From: Lagopus muta
Taxonomy: Eukaryota > Chordata > Aves > Galliformes > Phasianidae
Direction: 5' to 3'
Assembly (NCBI RefSeq): GCF_023343835.1
Contig: NC_064448.1
Coordinates: 14,043,531-14,107,530, forward strand
Length of the DNA: 64,000 nt
How positions within the stretch are numbered: the stretch's first letter is position 1; each line of letters starts with the position of its first letter. The notes below the pieces were generated by a model, which saw nothing but the letters and a program-made list of their open reading frames with translations, made no database searches and was not told where the DNA came from. This document shows, one piece after another, positions 12,801-23,309 of this stretch. The position numbers and the translations under genes were made by a program.

Positions 12801-15800
12801 TACAGAAAGACAGTGAGCCCTGAACGCCTTTACCTTCCAGAACGCAGCTGCACTTCAAGGCTGCCAGCTTCTTCTGGGGGTGGTTTACACAGTGTTCTCC
12901 ATTAGCTAGGTTCAAAGCCCAGAAACATGCTTGGAAGGCTTAGCAATACAATAAGCAAGATAATGGGATGCTGCCCCTAGTAACAGCTACATCGGTCACA
13001 TTAATAAGCGGACAAGGCTGATGACTTCCTAATTGCCTTCTTACATAAACCTTGCTCCCACCCCTGAGTGCCAGCTCGCTTTTGCCCGTGTTCCCACAGA
13101 CACACAGGCCACAGCAAGAAGTGTGATTTAATGACAGCCTTCCTATGAGAACGTGCACCAGTGTGAGGGACACAGAGCAGCCTGCGCTTTGCCAATGTGA
13201 AAGGCAAAACTCTACCTTCCTCACCCTGGAAAATTTACAACATTCATGTAAGAAAAAACAACTTTTCTTATGGAAAACTCTAACACAGAATAATTTAAGA
13301 CAATGATTTACTTAGGTCAAAACCCTCATGAAAAAAAAAATCTTTTATATTATGCTATATATCTTGCTTGTATATTATATATTTTAATTGAAGCTTTCTG
13401 AGATCAGAACACATTTAAAATACAGAGGAACACCAACACGTGACATAACTAAACTGACAACCTGGAATGTCTTTGAGCATTACATACATACATACAATTC
13501 TGGGAAATGCAACTTGAAATATTAAAAAACATCTTGCTTGAGTGCAGCCAACTCTCCTGACTGAAAAGACATCTGAGATATTTGGCATAGAATCAGCTCT
13601 GCCTACACCAGTGTACTGACAAAATAAATGGGAAGTCACCTATGGAGACACAAGGCTCTTCACAGCAATTGCTGACCTCATGCTGCTGAGTGCACTGAGT
13701 AAATCTGCTTGTTGGCACCATACGTTCAGGAAAGCATTCGCTTTAAAATCAAGTATTTGGGAATTTTATGTGGAATAGGAAATGCAAGATTTTATGAGAA
13801 AAAAAATCTTCAGCAAATGTAGAAGTCCTGAATCGGAAAGAAAAATCCAGAGAGCAGAAGAACCAAAGCAGCCCACTGCAATTGGAAAGAAGCAATACTT
13901 ACACCAGTGCTACCTTGAGGGGGATGTAGTGCATTTCCATGGGCGTCCGGATGAGCTCAGCCACATCTGGTGCATATTTATCCAGCTCTATCAGGAGCTT
14001 TTGCTTTTTGAACTGAACAAGGGAGAATGACCAAAGACTGTCAGGTGAGGAAAGTAATTGTTTCATACCAGTTAGGATCTCCAGTACTACAGAACATACA
14101 TCAGTTGACTTTGTAACCTCACTGTTCAACACACAAGCCCCAGAGAAACCAAGACACAGAACTGTGCCATCCTGATTATTTCGAAGGTAGATATCCCTAT
14201 GTCAAACCTGTTCCAGAGATCCCAAAGCTCTCTCTTCAATATACCTTGTATTTGATGCTTTTGATGGAGACAAAGGAGAAATCCAAATTATGAGCTTACT
14301 GAACTACGTTGTGGTGAGACAAAAGGAGAGGACACTGACAATAAATTCTCAACAAGTGAAATAACTCACATGGATTTTTACATGTCAGCAGTTCTATTGT
14401 GTTATTTCTTCAACCTCAGAGGACAAAGAACAAGCTGGATGGGAGATCACACAGTGCTGTGGATAATGCAGCCTCCCTGTTCACATTAGTGCGCTACCAC
14501 TGCCCCTCTGGGACAACAGGGAGAACAGCACTGCTTACACAGTTAGAGGAAGCTGGGAGAAATCATTCACCCCCAGAAATAGGTAACTGAAAAATATGAT
14601 AGAATATTACATAATAGAACAAGTCATGTTTGGTATTGAACTTTCATCTTGCTCTGCACAACAACATATGTCTCCTCAGCATCCTACAAAAATTTGGTCC
14701 TTCCTTTACACTTCTCCAGTCTGTCTATTAACTCATGCTGAGTGCAAACACAAGCCATGTTTTATCTTGAAGGCAAGTTCAGGATAAAACATTCCACTTT
14801 CTAGCTACAAAATGTATGGAGGATTGTGACAGAGGCTGGACAAATCAATAGTTCAGCAATTAAATTCTGCACACTTTAAACTGCTGCAACAACCAAAGGT
14901 GAATTTTCAGTACACGTTTTACATTCTCACACCCCTCCTGGGTATCACAACCCTGGACAGATCAGCATTTCTTTGGATATTGTATTCTGAGGAATTTTTA
15001 AATTGTTTTAATTCCTTTCAGATTAAAGAATCAATACTGCAGCAATCATGATTCACATACTGTGCAGTAGCTATGGAAGCTAATTTGCTTCACCCTATAA
15101 TATGTACACAACAGAATTTAAAGTACTTTAGCTGGTTTACCACATTCAGTCCCTATGTTGTGTTGTTTTTTTTTTATATATCCAAGGGATGTGCTCAGAT
15201 TTACTGCTAAGTAAATCTGCTTGGTAATGAGGACTGGTTGATGCTGCATCCTATGAGACAGGTTTCTCTGGCACAAGATATTTGTACTTGCTTGGAGAAG
15301 AGGACCTGCAACACTGACAAGTCAGCTTACCACAACTTTGTTGTAGTCCTGGACGGCCAAGTAAAGGGCGACAGCTGTTAGTACATCTGTTATCTAAAAA
15401 AGCAAATTAAGTAAAACAAGTGAATGAAGAAAAACATATTGGACTCTTCTGCAAACTTGAGAAAGGGCTCTGATCTGACTTGATTAATGAATAAACAAGC
15501 TTTAAAAATGCCAACTAGCTTGCTGATCTGTGCGCTGTATTCACACCCCACCAGTGAAAACAGAAGCCATGGGATGTATCAAAGACATCAATATTTGCAG
15601 AATAACAGAATGGGGAATTGCAGGGATAACAGAAAATGAATCTGTGTTATCAGGGCATGGCAACACCAGGACAGTGCCCAGCTGGCTAAATCCACCTGCC
15701 ATGAATCCAGCACGACTGTGCCTATAGCTGTCCTGCACTTCACAGGAAGCAGCAGTGAAGAATTGGTGTAAGCACAACCCAGATGGCTGCTAACCCTGTT

Positions 15801-18800
15801 ACAGACCTGCCAGCAGGGAGCTGGGGACAGAGGCTCCACCAGGTGGTATGTGCAGCCAGCTATGTGATTTCTGTCCTTCTGAATTACACAGGACTCACAG
15901 ATCAGCTTACAACAAGGGACATTCGAATTACTGAGCCATCTCTGTTCTCTTTATGGCCCTGGATTTCAGCAGTGGGTTTTAATGAGAAACGTGGCAACAC
16001 AGGGATTGACCTGTAAGAGGTAAACCTTGAAATGTGAAACCAAATGTCAGCATCCTGTCCCACTGAGGGGATATTTAACAAGCCAAGAACTAACAAGCAA
16101 ACAAAAAAGAAGAAAAAAAAAGAATTTACAGAGCAAGGGAAAAGCCTGAACTTCGGTTTGTACATGCAAAGCTGCCTTTATAATCGAACTGTGAGGTCAA
16201 CAGGAATTTGGACTACGGGGAGCCTGAAGGTCCCTGATGCTTGCAGGAGTAAAAGGAAAGTCGCGCTCAGCGTTTCACAGAATGGGACTTTTCAAGAGCA
16301 GCTTTGCAGGGGCACTCACCATGAAGACCAATTCAGCATATTCAATCAGGAAGTGAAAGAGGTATATTATCAGTGGGGTCTAAGAGAGAGCAGAAGAGAA
16401 ATCCATGTCAAATAGTGCTCACCTCCATTTGGACAAACCAGCCCGAAATTCGAGGAGAAAAACAAAGCAGCGCAGTGAGAGGCTGCAAAAGCTGACCTTC
16501 CTCAGCCTCTTCCCCCTGGCTGTTACTTTGGAGTGAAGTGATAACCAAACCACAATTCACTGAATCTTTTTCTTTGCAAAGTTCTCAACACATTTTATAA
16601 AAGACACGCCAACTTGGAAAATCATATTCTATTCCCAACTTTCAATTCTATAGCACAGTGGTAGAGCTGCAACAGAACTATAAAAGAAAAGTTTCAGAAA
16701 ATCTTTTTTTTCTTTTTTTCTAGAGAATCTCTTTTTTTCCAGTTGTTTGCATGTCTTTTGAAAGCTTTTCCTACACAGCTGGTCACCCTGCTCAGCCTGT
16801 TGGTTAGGCAAGCTATTTATGGAGTAAAAAGAAAGCATGTGAAAACAAAGCAGTGGTCCTGTTATTCTCATACCCCCGTAGTTCCAGGGTAAGTAGAGGA
16901 GCAGGTTTCTGAATTATTCCTTTGACAGAAAAGCTTAATCTGGAGGTATTACGTTCACATGGTGTAAAATTTGGTCTTCACAGTGAGAAAATAGAATTCT
17001 TTTAAAATACTTTTAACATAATGTGATGGTATAACTAAGCATCCATAAATACTTCATGGTCTGGGAGAAAATTGTTTCAGAAAAAATTTACTGAAAAGAA
17101 ACAAATTTTCAGAGACACCCAAAGCGTGAGACACACGCAGGTGACACCACATGTAAGTGTATGTTCATACCAGTAATGCCATTCAACGGACAAAAGCCTT
17201 TGGAGGAACAACTTGCTTTCCAAAATGAGGAATAAGCAATGCATGACTGCACTCAAACCCAAGATGCTGCTATGCAGCAGAATTACATTCCAACTGCCAG
17301 CAGCTCTGTATCTCCCTGCTCCTGCCTCTACTCACAGGAACAAAGCATTTTATTTCTTAGAGATTTCCCCTATTCTGGACTCTCCTTACCCACCACAAGT
17401 ACCACAGTGTCTATCATTTGCTCTCAACAGCTGTTCTGAGAACCATGAGCTACATTTCCTCACTGCGTGGAACTCTTGCAGACACAACTCCACATTTTCT
17501 GAAATCTTTGGGACAAGATAAGTCCATCATCTTTTGCCAATCCACATGCAATAAGACTAAGAAATGTGCTGCTAGAATATCATGTTTAAAATAAAGCACG
17601 CATACCAACCTCATGAAAAATAGCTCCAGAATATGGTGAGACCCCTAAATCCAGCAGAGCTAATCCTTCGACCACTGAAACATAAAAGAAATCTGCATTA
17701 GAATCCTGCAGTGCTGGAAGAGAAAAAAAAAAAACTATAGTTCTCAAAACACCTAAGCTCATAAAAATCTCACACCGAACCACCATCTGAACGGGAGGCA
17801 CAGAATCTCACACAAGCAACCATCAGCTAGAATTGATTGCTTTCTAACTTCTGCTCTGCAGTCCTGCCATTTGTTTCAGACAACTCAAGATGTTAAGAGA
17901 TGAAATGTTTTGCAGTTATCTGTATTTATAAATCACATGTATTTACTGATTTTAAGTCACCTATTATGTGACATGTGTATCTACACTGGAGAAATAATTC
18001 TGACTGAAAACTTGGAAGAGCAGAAGAGTTCAGGTGGAAGAGACCCACAGTTATCATCGAGTCCAACAGCCTGGTCCCTTGTGCTGGGCCAGGCAGGGAG
18101 GGGTTTGCTGCTCCCAGCAGCCATGCACCACTGTGATCTGCACTTGCCACTAGAACAGTGCTGATACAGCACTGGCATTTTGCTCTTGTTGAGCAGCACT
18201 GGCACAGCATCAACTCCACAGCTCCAAAAGCTAGCAGGCCGGGGGTGGGCAAAAGGTGGGGAGGGGACATTGCTGAGGCACTGACCTCAACTGAAGGGAT
18301 ATCACACATTGTGTGATGCCACACACACAGTGACAGGAGCTGAAAAGGGAAGAAGGGGAGCTCTCATTAAGAAAATGTCTGTCCACCTGAACAGCCACTA
18401 GGCACACTGAGTACCTGGTTCCCAAGATGCAGTTGAACTTAGCTTGCTGACTGGGAAATAAAGACCAGGGCACACTGCTGGCTCCTGCTGTGCGTGCTGC
18501 CACCAGCGCCCCCAACCCCTTCCTGCTAAGCTGCTCCAGCCACTGGCTCCCAGGCTGTGCCTGTGTCCTCACTGTTCTGTCCCCACTGCACAACACAGCA
18601 TTTCCCTTTGCCAAACGTCATGCTGCTGGTGACGGCCCGATGCTCCCACCTGTCCACATCCCCTGCAAGGCCTCTCGTCCTTCCAGGGAGCCAGCAACCT
18701 CCCAGTTCAGTGCCATCAGCAGCCATGCTGAGGATGCACTCCACACCCAGGTCACTGACAGAACTGTTTGAATAAGACTGACCCTAAAGCTGGGCCCAGA

Positions 18801-20726
18801 GGACAGTGCTAGTGACCACAGGCCACAGGCAGGTGCAGCCCCATTGCCAATGGCCCTCAAAGCTCTACCACTGAGCCGGTTCATCACCCAGTGCAGCATG
18901 GAGCCATTTGTCACACAGCTGAACAATCTGTCAAAGGATGCCATGAGGGACAGCAACAAAGGCCTCACTGAAATCCAGAGAAACTGCCTCCACTGCCTCC
19001 CCTTCATCCACCAAGCAGGTGACCTCCTCATGGTATATGAGGTCACCAAAATACAAGGCAGGACTTCCCCTTCATAAGCACCTGCAGACTGTGCCTGATA
19101 CCAGCTTTGTTCTTTAAGTGCCTTCAGTATCCCCCAGGACAGTCTTCTCCATCACTTCTCCCTGGACTGACAGGTCTGGAGGACCCTGGCTCCTTCCTTG
19201 TGTCCTTCTGGTGGGTGGGTGTGATGCTGGCTGTCTTTGACCACAGTCCCCACATTCCCAGTACCTTTGGTAAATTGCTGGGAGGAGTCCCACAGTAACA
19301 CCCCTCAGCACTCTGGGCTCACTCCTGACAGGCCCCGAAGACTTCCGAACATTCTGCTGATACAAGTGCACCCTTTTAGTCATCACAGGTGGAAAGCCAC
19401 TGTTTCCACAGCATTAAATGCCCCCACCTTTTCCTCATGCCTACTTATTAAGTGACCATCTTCATCAAGTATCAGTCCAGTGCTTTCTTAGATCTCGTCT
19501 TGCTGCTGACACACATAAAAGAGCCTTTTCTCTTGTCTGACACCACACTGGCCAACATCAACTCAATTTGAGCTTTGTTTTTCCTCATTTTCTCTCTGCA
19601 GATGAGAACTGCAGCTCTACACTCTCCCTGTGAAGCCAAACTTTCTTCCAGAGGTTGTGTACTTTCTCTTCCTGCCCGTTCAGCCAGGCAGCCCTCTGCC
19701 CCACCTGCTTGTCACACAGTGGATAGCCTGTTTTTAAAAGATGGTTCTTGAGAGGCATTCAATTCTGGTGGGCACCTGCACCCTCAGGAGTGGATCCCCA
19801 GGGTACGCCTATAACTAGATCCCTGAGAGGCTTACAGTGCAATTTGAACTATGCTACCTCATTATGTGTAGAGGCCTCAAATGAATAAAACGAGATGGAG
19901 AAATGAACAGATTACAGGAAGCAACAAGAGGCTTTTGGATCAGCGTATGCTCGAGAAGCAGATTCCATTTCTGCCCTCCAGCTCAGGCCCCTCAGACAGG
20001 GCTCCTTCCCAGCTGGAGGTACAGTCTGATGCTCTAAGGTGGGATTTAGAAGGAATCCGTTGCTGTAAGGGCAGTCTGGGGAGCTGTGTTTTGAACCTAT
20101 GAAGTGCTTTAAAGATCACCAAATGCATTCATGCTTTTTGGCCTTTATTACGCTATGCCACTGTATGCTGCCCCAAACCTGCGGGTAATTTCACCTGCAT
20201 GGTACCTGGATATTATCTCCCATAGGCAGTCTTTATGCTTGGCTCTGGGCTCAGATGCCTTGATGATGCATGTCACAGAAAATCCTTAGTTACGTCGCAG
20301 CTCGGTCTTCGGACAGGGTTCGGATCCGGAGTTGGTAACAAGGTGAGGCCACGAGTGAACACAGAGAGCGGAACAGCGAGCAGCAATGCCAGAACGGCCT
20401 GGTTCACGGCGCGGCGCCCGCACGGTCACAGCGCAACGGAGGCGACTCGGTCACAGCTGCTGACGCTCTCCCATCTCCTCCCTGCCCACGCAGGGCCGCC
20501 CCAGCCCCGCTCCGGGCTCCGCGTCCCGGCAGCCGCCCGCCCGCCCGCCGGCCTCGGCCCGTCCAGCCGCCCGCGGAGCCCGGCGCGGAGCCTCACCTCG
20601 CTTCCAGGCGTTCAACGGCGACGCCACCTCGACCCGCTCGGCGATGAAGGCGGCGAAGCTGGAGCGATACAGCGCGGCCCGCACCGTCACGGCCGCCAGG
20701 ACCACCAGCACCAAGGGAGCCGCCAT
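701..20726 (-). CDS. PIGU: PIGU, GPI transamidase subunit U (12 coding exons, complete)
   Basis: PIGU is an integral ER-membrane subunit of GPI transamidase, with PIGK, PIGS, PIGT and GPAA1. The complex cuts the C-terminal signal of proproteins and attaches preassembled GPI; PIGU helps bind the GPI lipid. Twelve exons on the minus strand carry GT-AG borders and compatible phases. Their lengths (130, 65, 60, 63, 110, 101, 98, 155, 144, 125, 143, 114 nt) total 1308 nt, or 435 residues plus stop, equal to my recollection of the human protein. Recognisable segments run in order: an N-terminal signal-anchor-like helix starting [75 protein letters not shown] and C-terminal TEAMLVLK. Many hydrophobic spans fit a polytopic protein. 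The start ATG lies in a good Kozak context inside a CpG island. Family identity is recognition by memory, not a database search. Confidence 0.97.
1470..2145 (+). repeat. CR1 LINE 3' fragment with an internal replacement
   Basis: It reads like the 3' part of CR1 from 'gaacatgagccagcag' through 'tgtccagagaagagcagtga', 'agttgcaccaggggag' and 'gtgatcagacattggaaca' to the terminal 'gactagattacctt' stretch. About 80 bases in the middle (near 1785-1870) are not CR1 and instead copy nearby DNA in inverse orientation. It lies in PIGU intron 11. Confidence 0.85.
2975..3100 (+). repeat. CR1 LINE 3' terminus
   Basis: The sequence 'gggcagcctggtctaatcgc ... aactagatgatcatcatggt' ends in two copies of the CR1 tail unit (attctatg). 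It is a short 5'-truncated insertion in PIGU intron 11. Confidence 0.8.
3890..4032 (-). CDS. PIGU: PIGU exon 11
   Basis: It encodes LRNIFILSC... through [18 protein letters not shown] to TFNIGQ. The acceptor is ttcttttgcag; the donor is CAG|GTTAGT. Two bases complete the Phe codon split with exon 10. If the donor were skipped, the frame would read nine intronic residues (VSRVKETSE) and stop, losing the conserved tail. Confidence 0.95.
5919..6043 (-). CDS. PIGU: PIGU exon 10
   Basis: It encodes [20 protein letters not shown], then [21 protein letters not shown]. The acceptor is tctgttccag. The donor is AGGT|GTAAGT, chosen over AG|GTGTAA because only it keeps the frame into exon 11. The [14 protein letters not shown] stretch is one of the most conserved parts of PIGU. 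Confidence 0.95.
6615..7075 (-). repeat. Old CR1 LINE fragment
   Basis: The plus strand reads like the complement of CR1: 'cctccaaggagggtttccaa', 'ttgtcttctgctgtacacc', 'tccagcccactgacc' and 'agtattctagatggagt'. It is diverged and lies in PIGU intron 9. Confidence 0.6.
7297..7440 (-). CDS. PIGU: PIGU exon 9
   Basis: It encodes [20 protein letters not shown], then [27 protein letters not shown] and a split Lys codon. The segment is strongly aromatic and hydrophobic. The borders are a phase 2 entry (AT|C) and the donor AA|GTAAGT. Confidence 0.95.
7911..8065 (-). CDS. PIGU: PIGU exon 8
   Basis: It encodes [20 protein letters not shown], then [31 protein letters not shown]. The [12 protein letters not shown] helix lies in the region reported in the literature as resembling a fatty-acid elongase motif. 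Acceptor ttttgttttcag, donor AT|GTAAGT. Confidence 0.96.
10102..10199 (-). CDS. PIGU: PIGU exon 7
   Basis: It encodes [20 protein letters not shown], then [12 protein letters not shown], a hydrophobic segment ending at CAG|GTAGAT. The acceptor follows an A-rich run on the plus strand (a T-rich tract on the coding strand), which suits a polypyrimidine tract. Confidence 0.95.
12132..12232 (-). CDS. PIGU: PIGU exon 6
   Basis: It encodes [20 protein letters not shown], then [13 protein letters not shown] with split codons at both ends. The residue made across the exon 5/6 border is Val (GT|C), where I recall Phe in human PIGU. Acceptor ccttttcag, donor AGAG|GTAACA. Confidence 0.95.
13903..14012 (-). 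CDS. PIGU: PIGU exon 5
   Basis: It encodes [20 protein letters not shown], then [16 protein letters not shown]. The acidic and basic loop with [14 protein letters not shown] is a family hallmark. Acceptor ctttgttcag; donor GT|GTAAGT in phase 2. Confidence 0.96.
15331..15393 (-). CDS. PIGU: PIGU exon 4
   Basis: It encodes 21 residues, [20 protein letters not shown] plus V, as whole codons (phase 0 at both ends). Acceptor cttttttag, donor GTG|GTAAGC. Confidence 0.95.
16320..16379 (-). CDS. PIGU: PIGU exon 3
   Basis: It encodes 20 residues, [20 protein letters not shown], as whole codons. Acceptor ctctcttag, donor ATG|GTGAGT. Skipping it would keep the frame, since it is 60 nt. Confidence 0.95.
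17610..17674 (-). CDS. PIGU: PIGU exon 2
   Basis: It encodes [20 protein letters not shown], then HE, after a Val codon split G|TG with exon 1. The only donor that joins exon 3 in frame is GAG|GTTGGT, a weak match to consensus. A better-looking GTATGC four bases downstream would break the frame. Confidence 0.93.
18010..19480 (-). repeat. Long diverged CR1 LINE copy
   Basis: It begins with a complement-strand CR1 tail ('gttcaggtggaagagaccca ... gagtccaac'). It later carries CR1 coding-region complement such as 'ttcatcacccagtgcagcatg', 'tgaaatccagagaaactgcc' and 'ttcatccaccaagcaggtga'. Several frames over 70 codons inside it are shadows of this element. It lies in PIGU intron 1. Confidence 0.6.
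20597..20726 (-). CDS. PIGU: PIGU exon 1, coding part with start codon
   Basis: It encodes 43 residues, from [20 protein letters not shown] to SPLNAWKR, plus one base of a split codon; donor GAG|GTGAGG. The hydrophobic N-terminus is the first membrane segment. ATG context is gaggATGGCG. Confidence 0.96.
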
Positions 20727-20950
20727 CCTCGCGGGCAGACGCCGGCCCGCCGCCGGCTGTAGTTCGCGGGCGGCGCCGTAGAACGGGGCGGCAATGCGGG
20801 GCCCGGCCGGGCGGACTACGCTTCCCAGAAGGCCCCGCGCCGCCGCCGCCGCTCCCGACGGCGCTCGGGAACTACGGCGAGCCCTGCGCCGGGCCGGGCG
20901 GGGCGCTTCGCGGGCGCTGCGGGGATCCCGAGCCGGTGCCGGGCGGGAGC
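20727..20950 (-). promoter_or_regulatory. PIGU: PIGU CpG-island promoter with a ZNF143-like site
   Basis: This GC- and CpG-rich stretch lies directly upstream of the PIGU start, with no TATA box visible. At 20815-20833 the plus strand reads ACTACGCTTCCCAGAAGGC, which matches the long ZNF143/SBS consensus as I remember it at 16 of 19 positions. Further ACTAC half-sites lie near 20870 (plus strand) and near 20760 (minus strand). The transcription start cannot be placed exactly. Confidence 0.75.
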
Positions 20951-21310
20951 TGTGGGAGAGGGAATGTTGGTTTTGCGTAACGGCACCAGAACGAAGCTTG
21001 TGCGACCGAGTGCCTGAGAGATCGTCGTACCGACACGTTGCGGCTCGGGACCGAGCTTAAAGAGCTGCGTTCTTCAGTAACATCGGGAAAAGAGCGGATC
21101 GGATCTGTGCGACGAAGGGCAGGCAGAGGGAGGGTTCAGTGCGAGAACTGATCCCAGCACAGCTAACATGGAAGAGCTAAACGGGAGCACAGGGAACGGG
21201 AGCGGTAACCAGGGGCGGGATGTGTGATAAGTCAGAAGTGGGACGGGCTGCGAGGAAGCAGAGCTTGTGGTGGGCGGTAGGACTGGAGCTGCTGCGTCCG
21301 TCTGGTCACG
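20951..21310 (+). repeat. 5' LTR of the provirus (CpG-rich, shortened)
   Basis: It aligns by eye with the 3' LTR through shared blocks (gaagcttgtgc, gagcttaaag, gtaacatc, ggtaaccaag/gg, cttgtg...gg.agtagga). I count 30 CpG dinucleotides in about 370 bases. About 100 bases containing the R/U5 poly(A) signal of the 3' copy are missing. A donor-like GAG|GTAAGG follows near 21318. Confidence 0.75.
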
Positions 21311-21779
21311 GAGCGAGGTAAGGGTCGTGAGGTGTCACTGCGGGCTGGGGAGGCTCTTGAGAGACAGCGAGTGAGACGAACTGCGTGTGGAGAGAGGAGC
21401 CTGGATCTGTGATTCCGATACCCTGCAAGGGACACGGCCAGAGAAGGGTGAAGATTTAGACTTGAACTGAAAGAGAAGTCTGGGGAATTATGGGGAGTGA
21501 TAATGCTGGGCCTCGGAGAGAGGAAGAAAAGCCCCGGGAAACGTTCCTCTGGTAGCCCTTGGGAAGGATGCGGAGATGGGAGGAAAATCCAGTGACTGGG
21601 GAAAAGATGAAGGAAAAAGAATTCATTATTGTGTTTTTTTGTTTGGACAAAGGAACTTATTTCAGGGCAGCATGTATTCTGGCCAGAATATGAATCAGGT
21701 GGGAATTGGTGTGCAGATTGATAGTGATTTGTCGTTACCTGAGGAATCGTGTTTGAATCCACCTACCTTCCTGTGGAAG

Positions 21780-21940
21780 GGTGAAAGGAATAAGTCAGAC
21801 CTAGAGCGTAACTGCCTGGAGCTGATAGAATACCAAACTAAAGTGAGAACTTATTTAGAGGATGTACTCGTTGGCAAAGAGGAATTGTTTTCTTATAGGT
21901 GGATCCTCAAGAATGGTGCAGGGGAAGAGGTGCAATGATT
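21780..21940 (+). pseudogene. Retroviral pol remnant, RNase H-like start
   Basis: A short frame contains LELIEYQTKVRTYLEDVL and KEELF, resembling the linker into RNase H of gamma-like pol. It stops at 21938 and the catalytic residues are not recognisable. This is a weak assignment by position, upstream of integrase. Confidence 0.4.
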
Positions 21941-22219
21941 GTTGATGGGAGGATTAATGAAATAAAAGAAATGGGAGGGACATGGACTGGCTAACAGTAA
22001 TGGGAAGGGATTGGCCAACGAGCAGCTCATTAGATAGATCCTGGAAAATAATGCTACCTGTGGAAATTGCAGTGATTCATGTGAAAGGAGATCAGAAGGG
22101 GAACCTGGTCATTGCCCTAAGGAATCTACCAGCAGGTGAAAGGGCCCGAGAAGCAATCTTGCAGCCAGAAGTCACAGCGAATCATTTCGCACTTGAGATA
22201 CCCTTTCCTCCAGAAAGAA

Positions 22220-22830
22220 GGGCATTCAGTGAAAAGGAGGCTCTTTAAAGGGTTGGGAGCAAAGGAGTCTGAAGGAAGGTGGATAGTCCCTGATGGAAGA
22301 GAGATGTTGAATAAACAAGTGATGAGGGAAATTGTAGCCATCTTACATCCAGGAAGTCATAGGGGCGTTCGGATGATGTGTGGTGCCATATTGCGAAAGT
22401 ATGGGTGTATAGAAATTTTTACAGTAGTCAAACAAGTCTGTGACAGGTGTGTGATTTGTAAGAAGGTTCTTAAGAAAGCCCTATGGAACCAACCCCTGGG
22501 TAGGTGAAACCCAGGGCTAAGACCATTCCAACGTGTTCAGGTTGACTTCACCCAGTTCCCCATGGTGGGAAGAGTCATGGTGGACCACCTAACAGGTTGG
22601 GTAGAAGCTTTTCCTTTCAACTCCACTAAAGCCACAGTAGTGGCTAAAATCATTTTGGAACAGATAATTCCCAGATATGGGATTGTTGAGAACCAAGATT
22701 CTGACTGGGAAGGTCACTTTACTTCTGGAGTTTTACAGAATTTAATGACAGAATTAGGCATATCTTGGGAATTCTGTACCCCTGGCACCCATTGTTATCT
22801 GAGAAAGTAGAAAGAATGAATCAGACCCTA
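22220..22830 (+). pseudogene. Retroviral integrase remnant (zinc finger and core)
   Basis: The first frame holds an HHCC zinc-binding pattern (HPGSHRG ... CDRCVICKKV) near 22345-22465. A second frame from 22562 holds the core with VDHLTGWVEAFP and the gamma-like spacing to ENQDSDW. The stop at 22505 and a frameshift near 22790 break the gene, so the region of the catalytic Glu falls in another frame. No functional enzyme can be made. Confidence 0.8.
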
Positions 22831-23309
22831 AAGTAACAATTATCTAAACTAGTGTTAGAAACTGTGCTACCATGGACTAAATGCTTGCACTTAGAGCTGC
22901 TGTGGGTCAGAACAGCTGCATGGAAAGATGTGGGAGTCTCACCATAAGAAATGCTCTTTGTGTACCCCACCTGGCTGTCTTTATCCCTCCTCAGGAACCA
23001 TGGCCTATTGGCTCAAGCTCCACCACTAGAGTCTGTTGTTCATAGGTTTCAATCCAAAGACTCAGTATTGATCCAGACTTGGAGAGAAGCCAAGCTCCAA
23101 CCTGAGTGGAGTGGACTCTTACAAGTTCTGCCGATCACAGAGACTGCTGTTTGAACCACTGGAAAAGGATGGACTCATTATACACGAGTTAAACAGCCAA
23201 CTGACCCACCCTCAGACTGTGGGGACCGGCATGTTCAAACCACTGATGGTCCCCTACGAATCTTTGTAAGAAAAATGCCCTTGTCTGTCTCCTAGCCCCA
23301 GCCATTGGT

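Noticed and set aside
20235-20762. 175-codon plus-strand frame opposite PIGU exon 1
   Set aside because: It is the antisense of PIGU exon 1 and its CpG island, with no family features.
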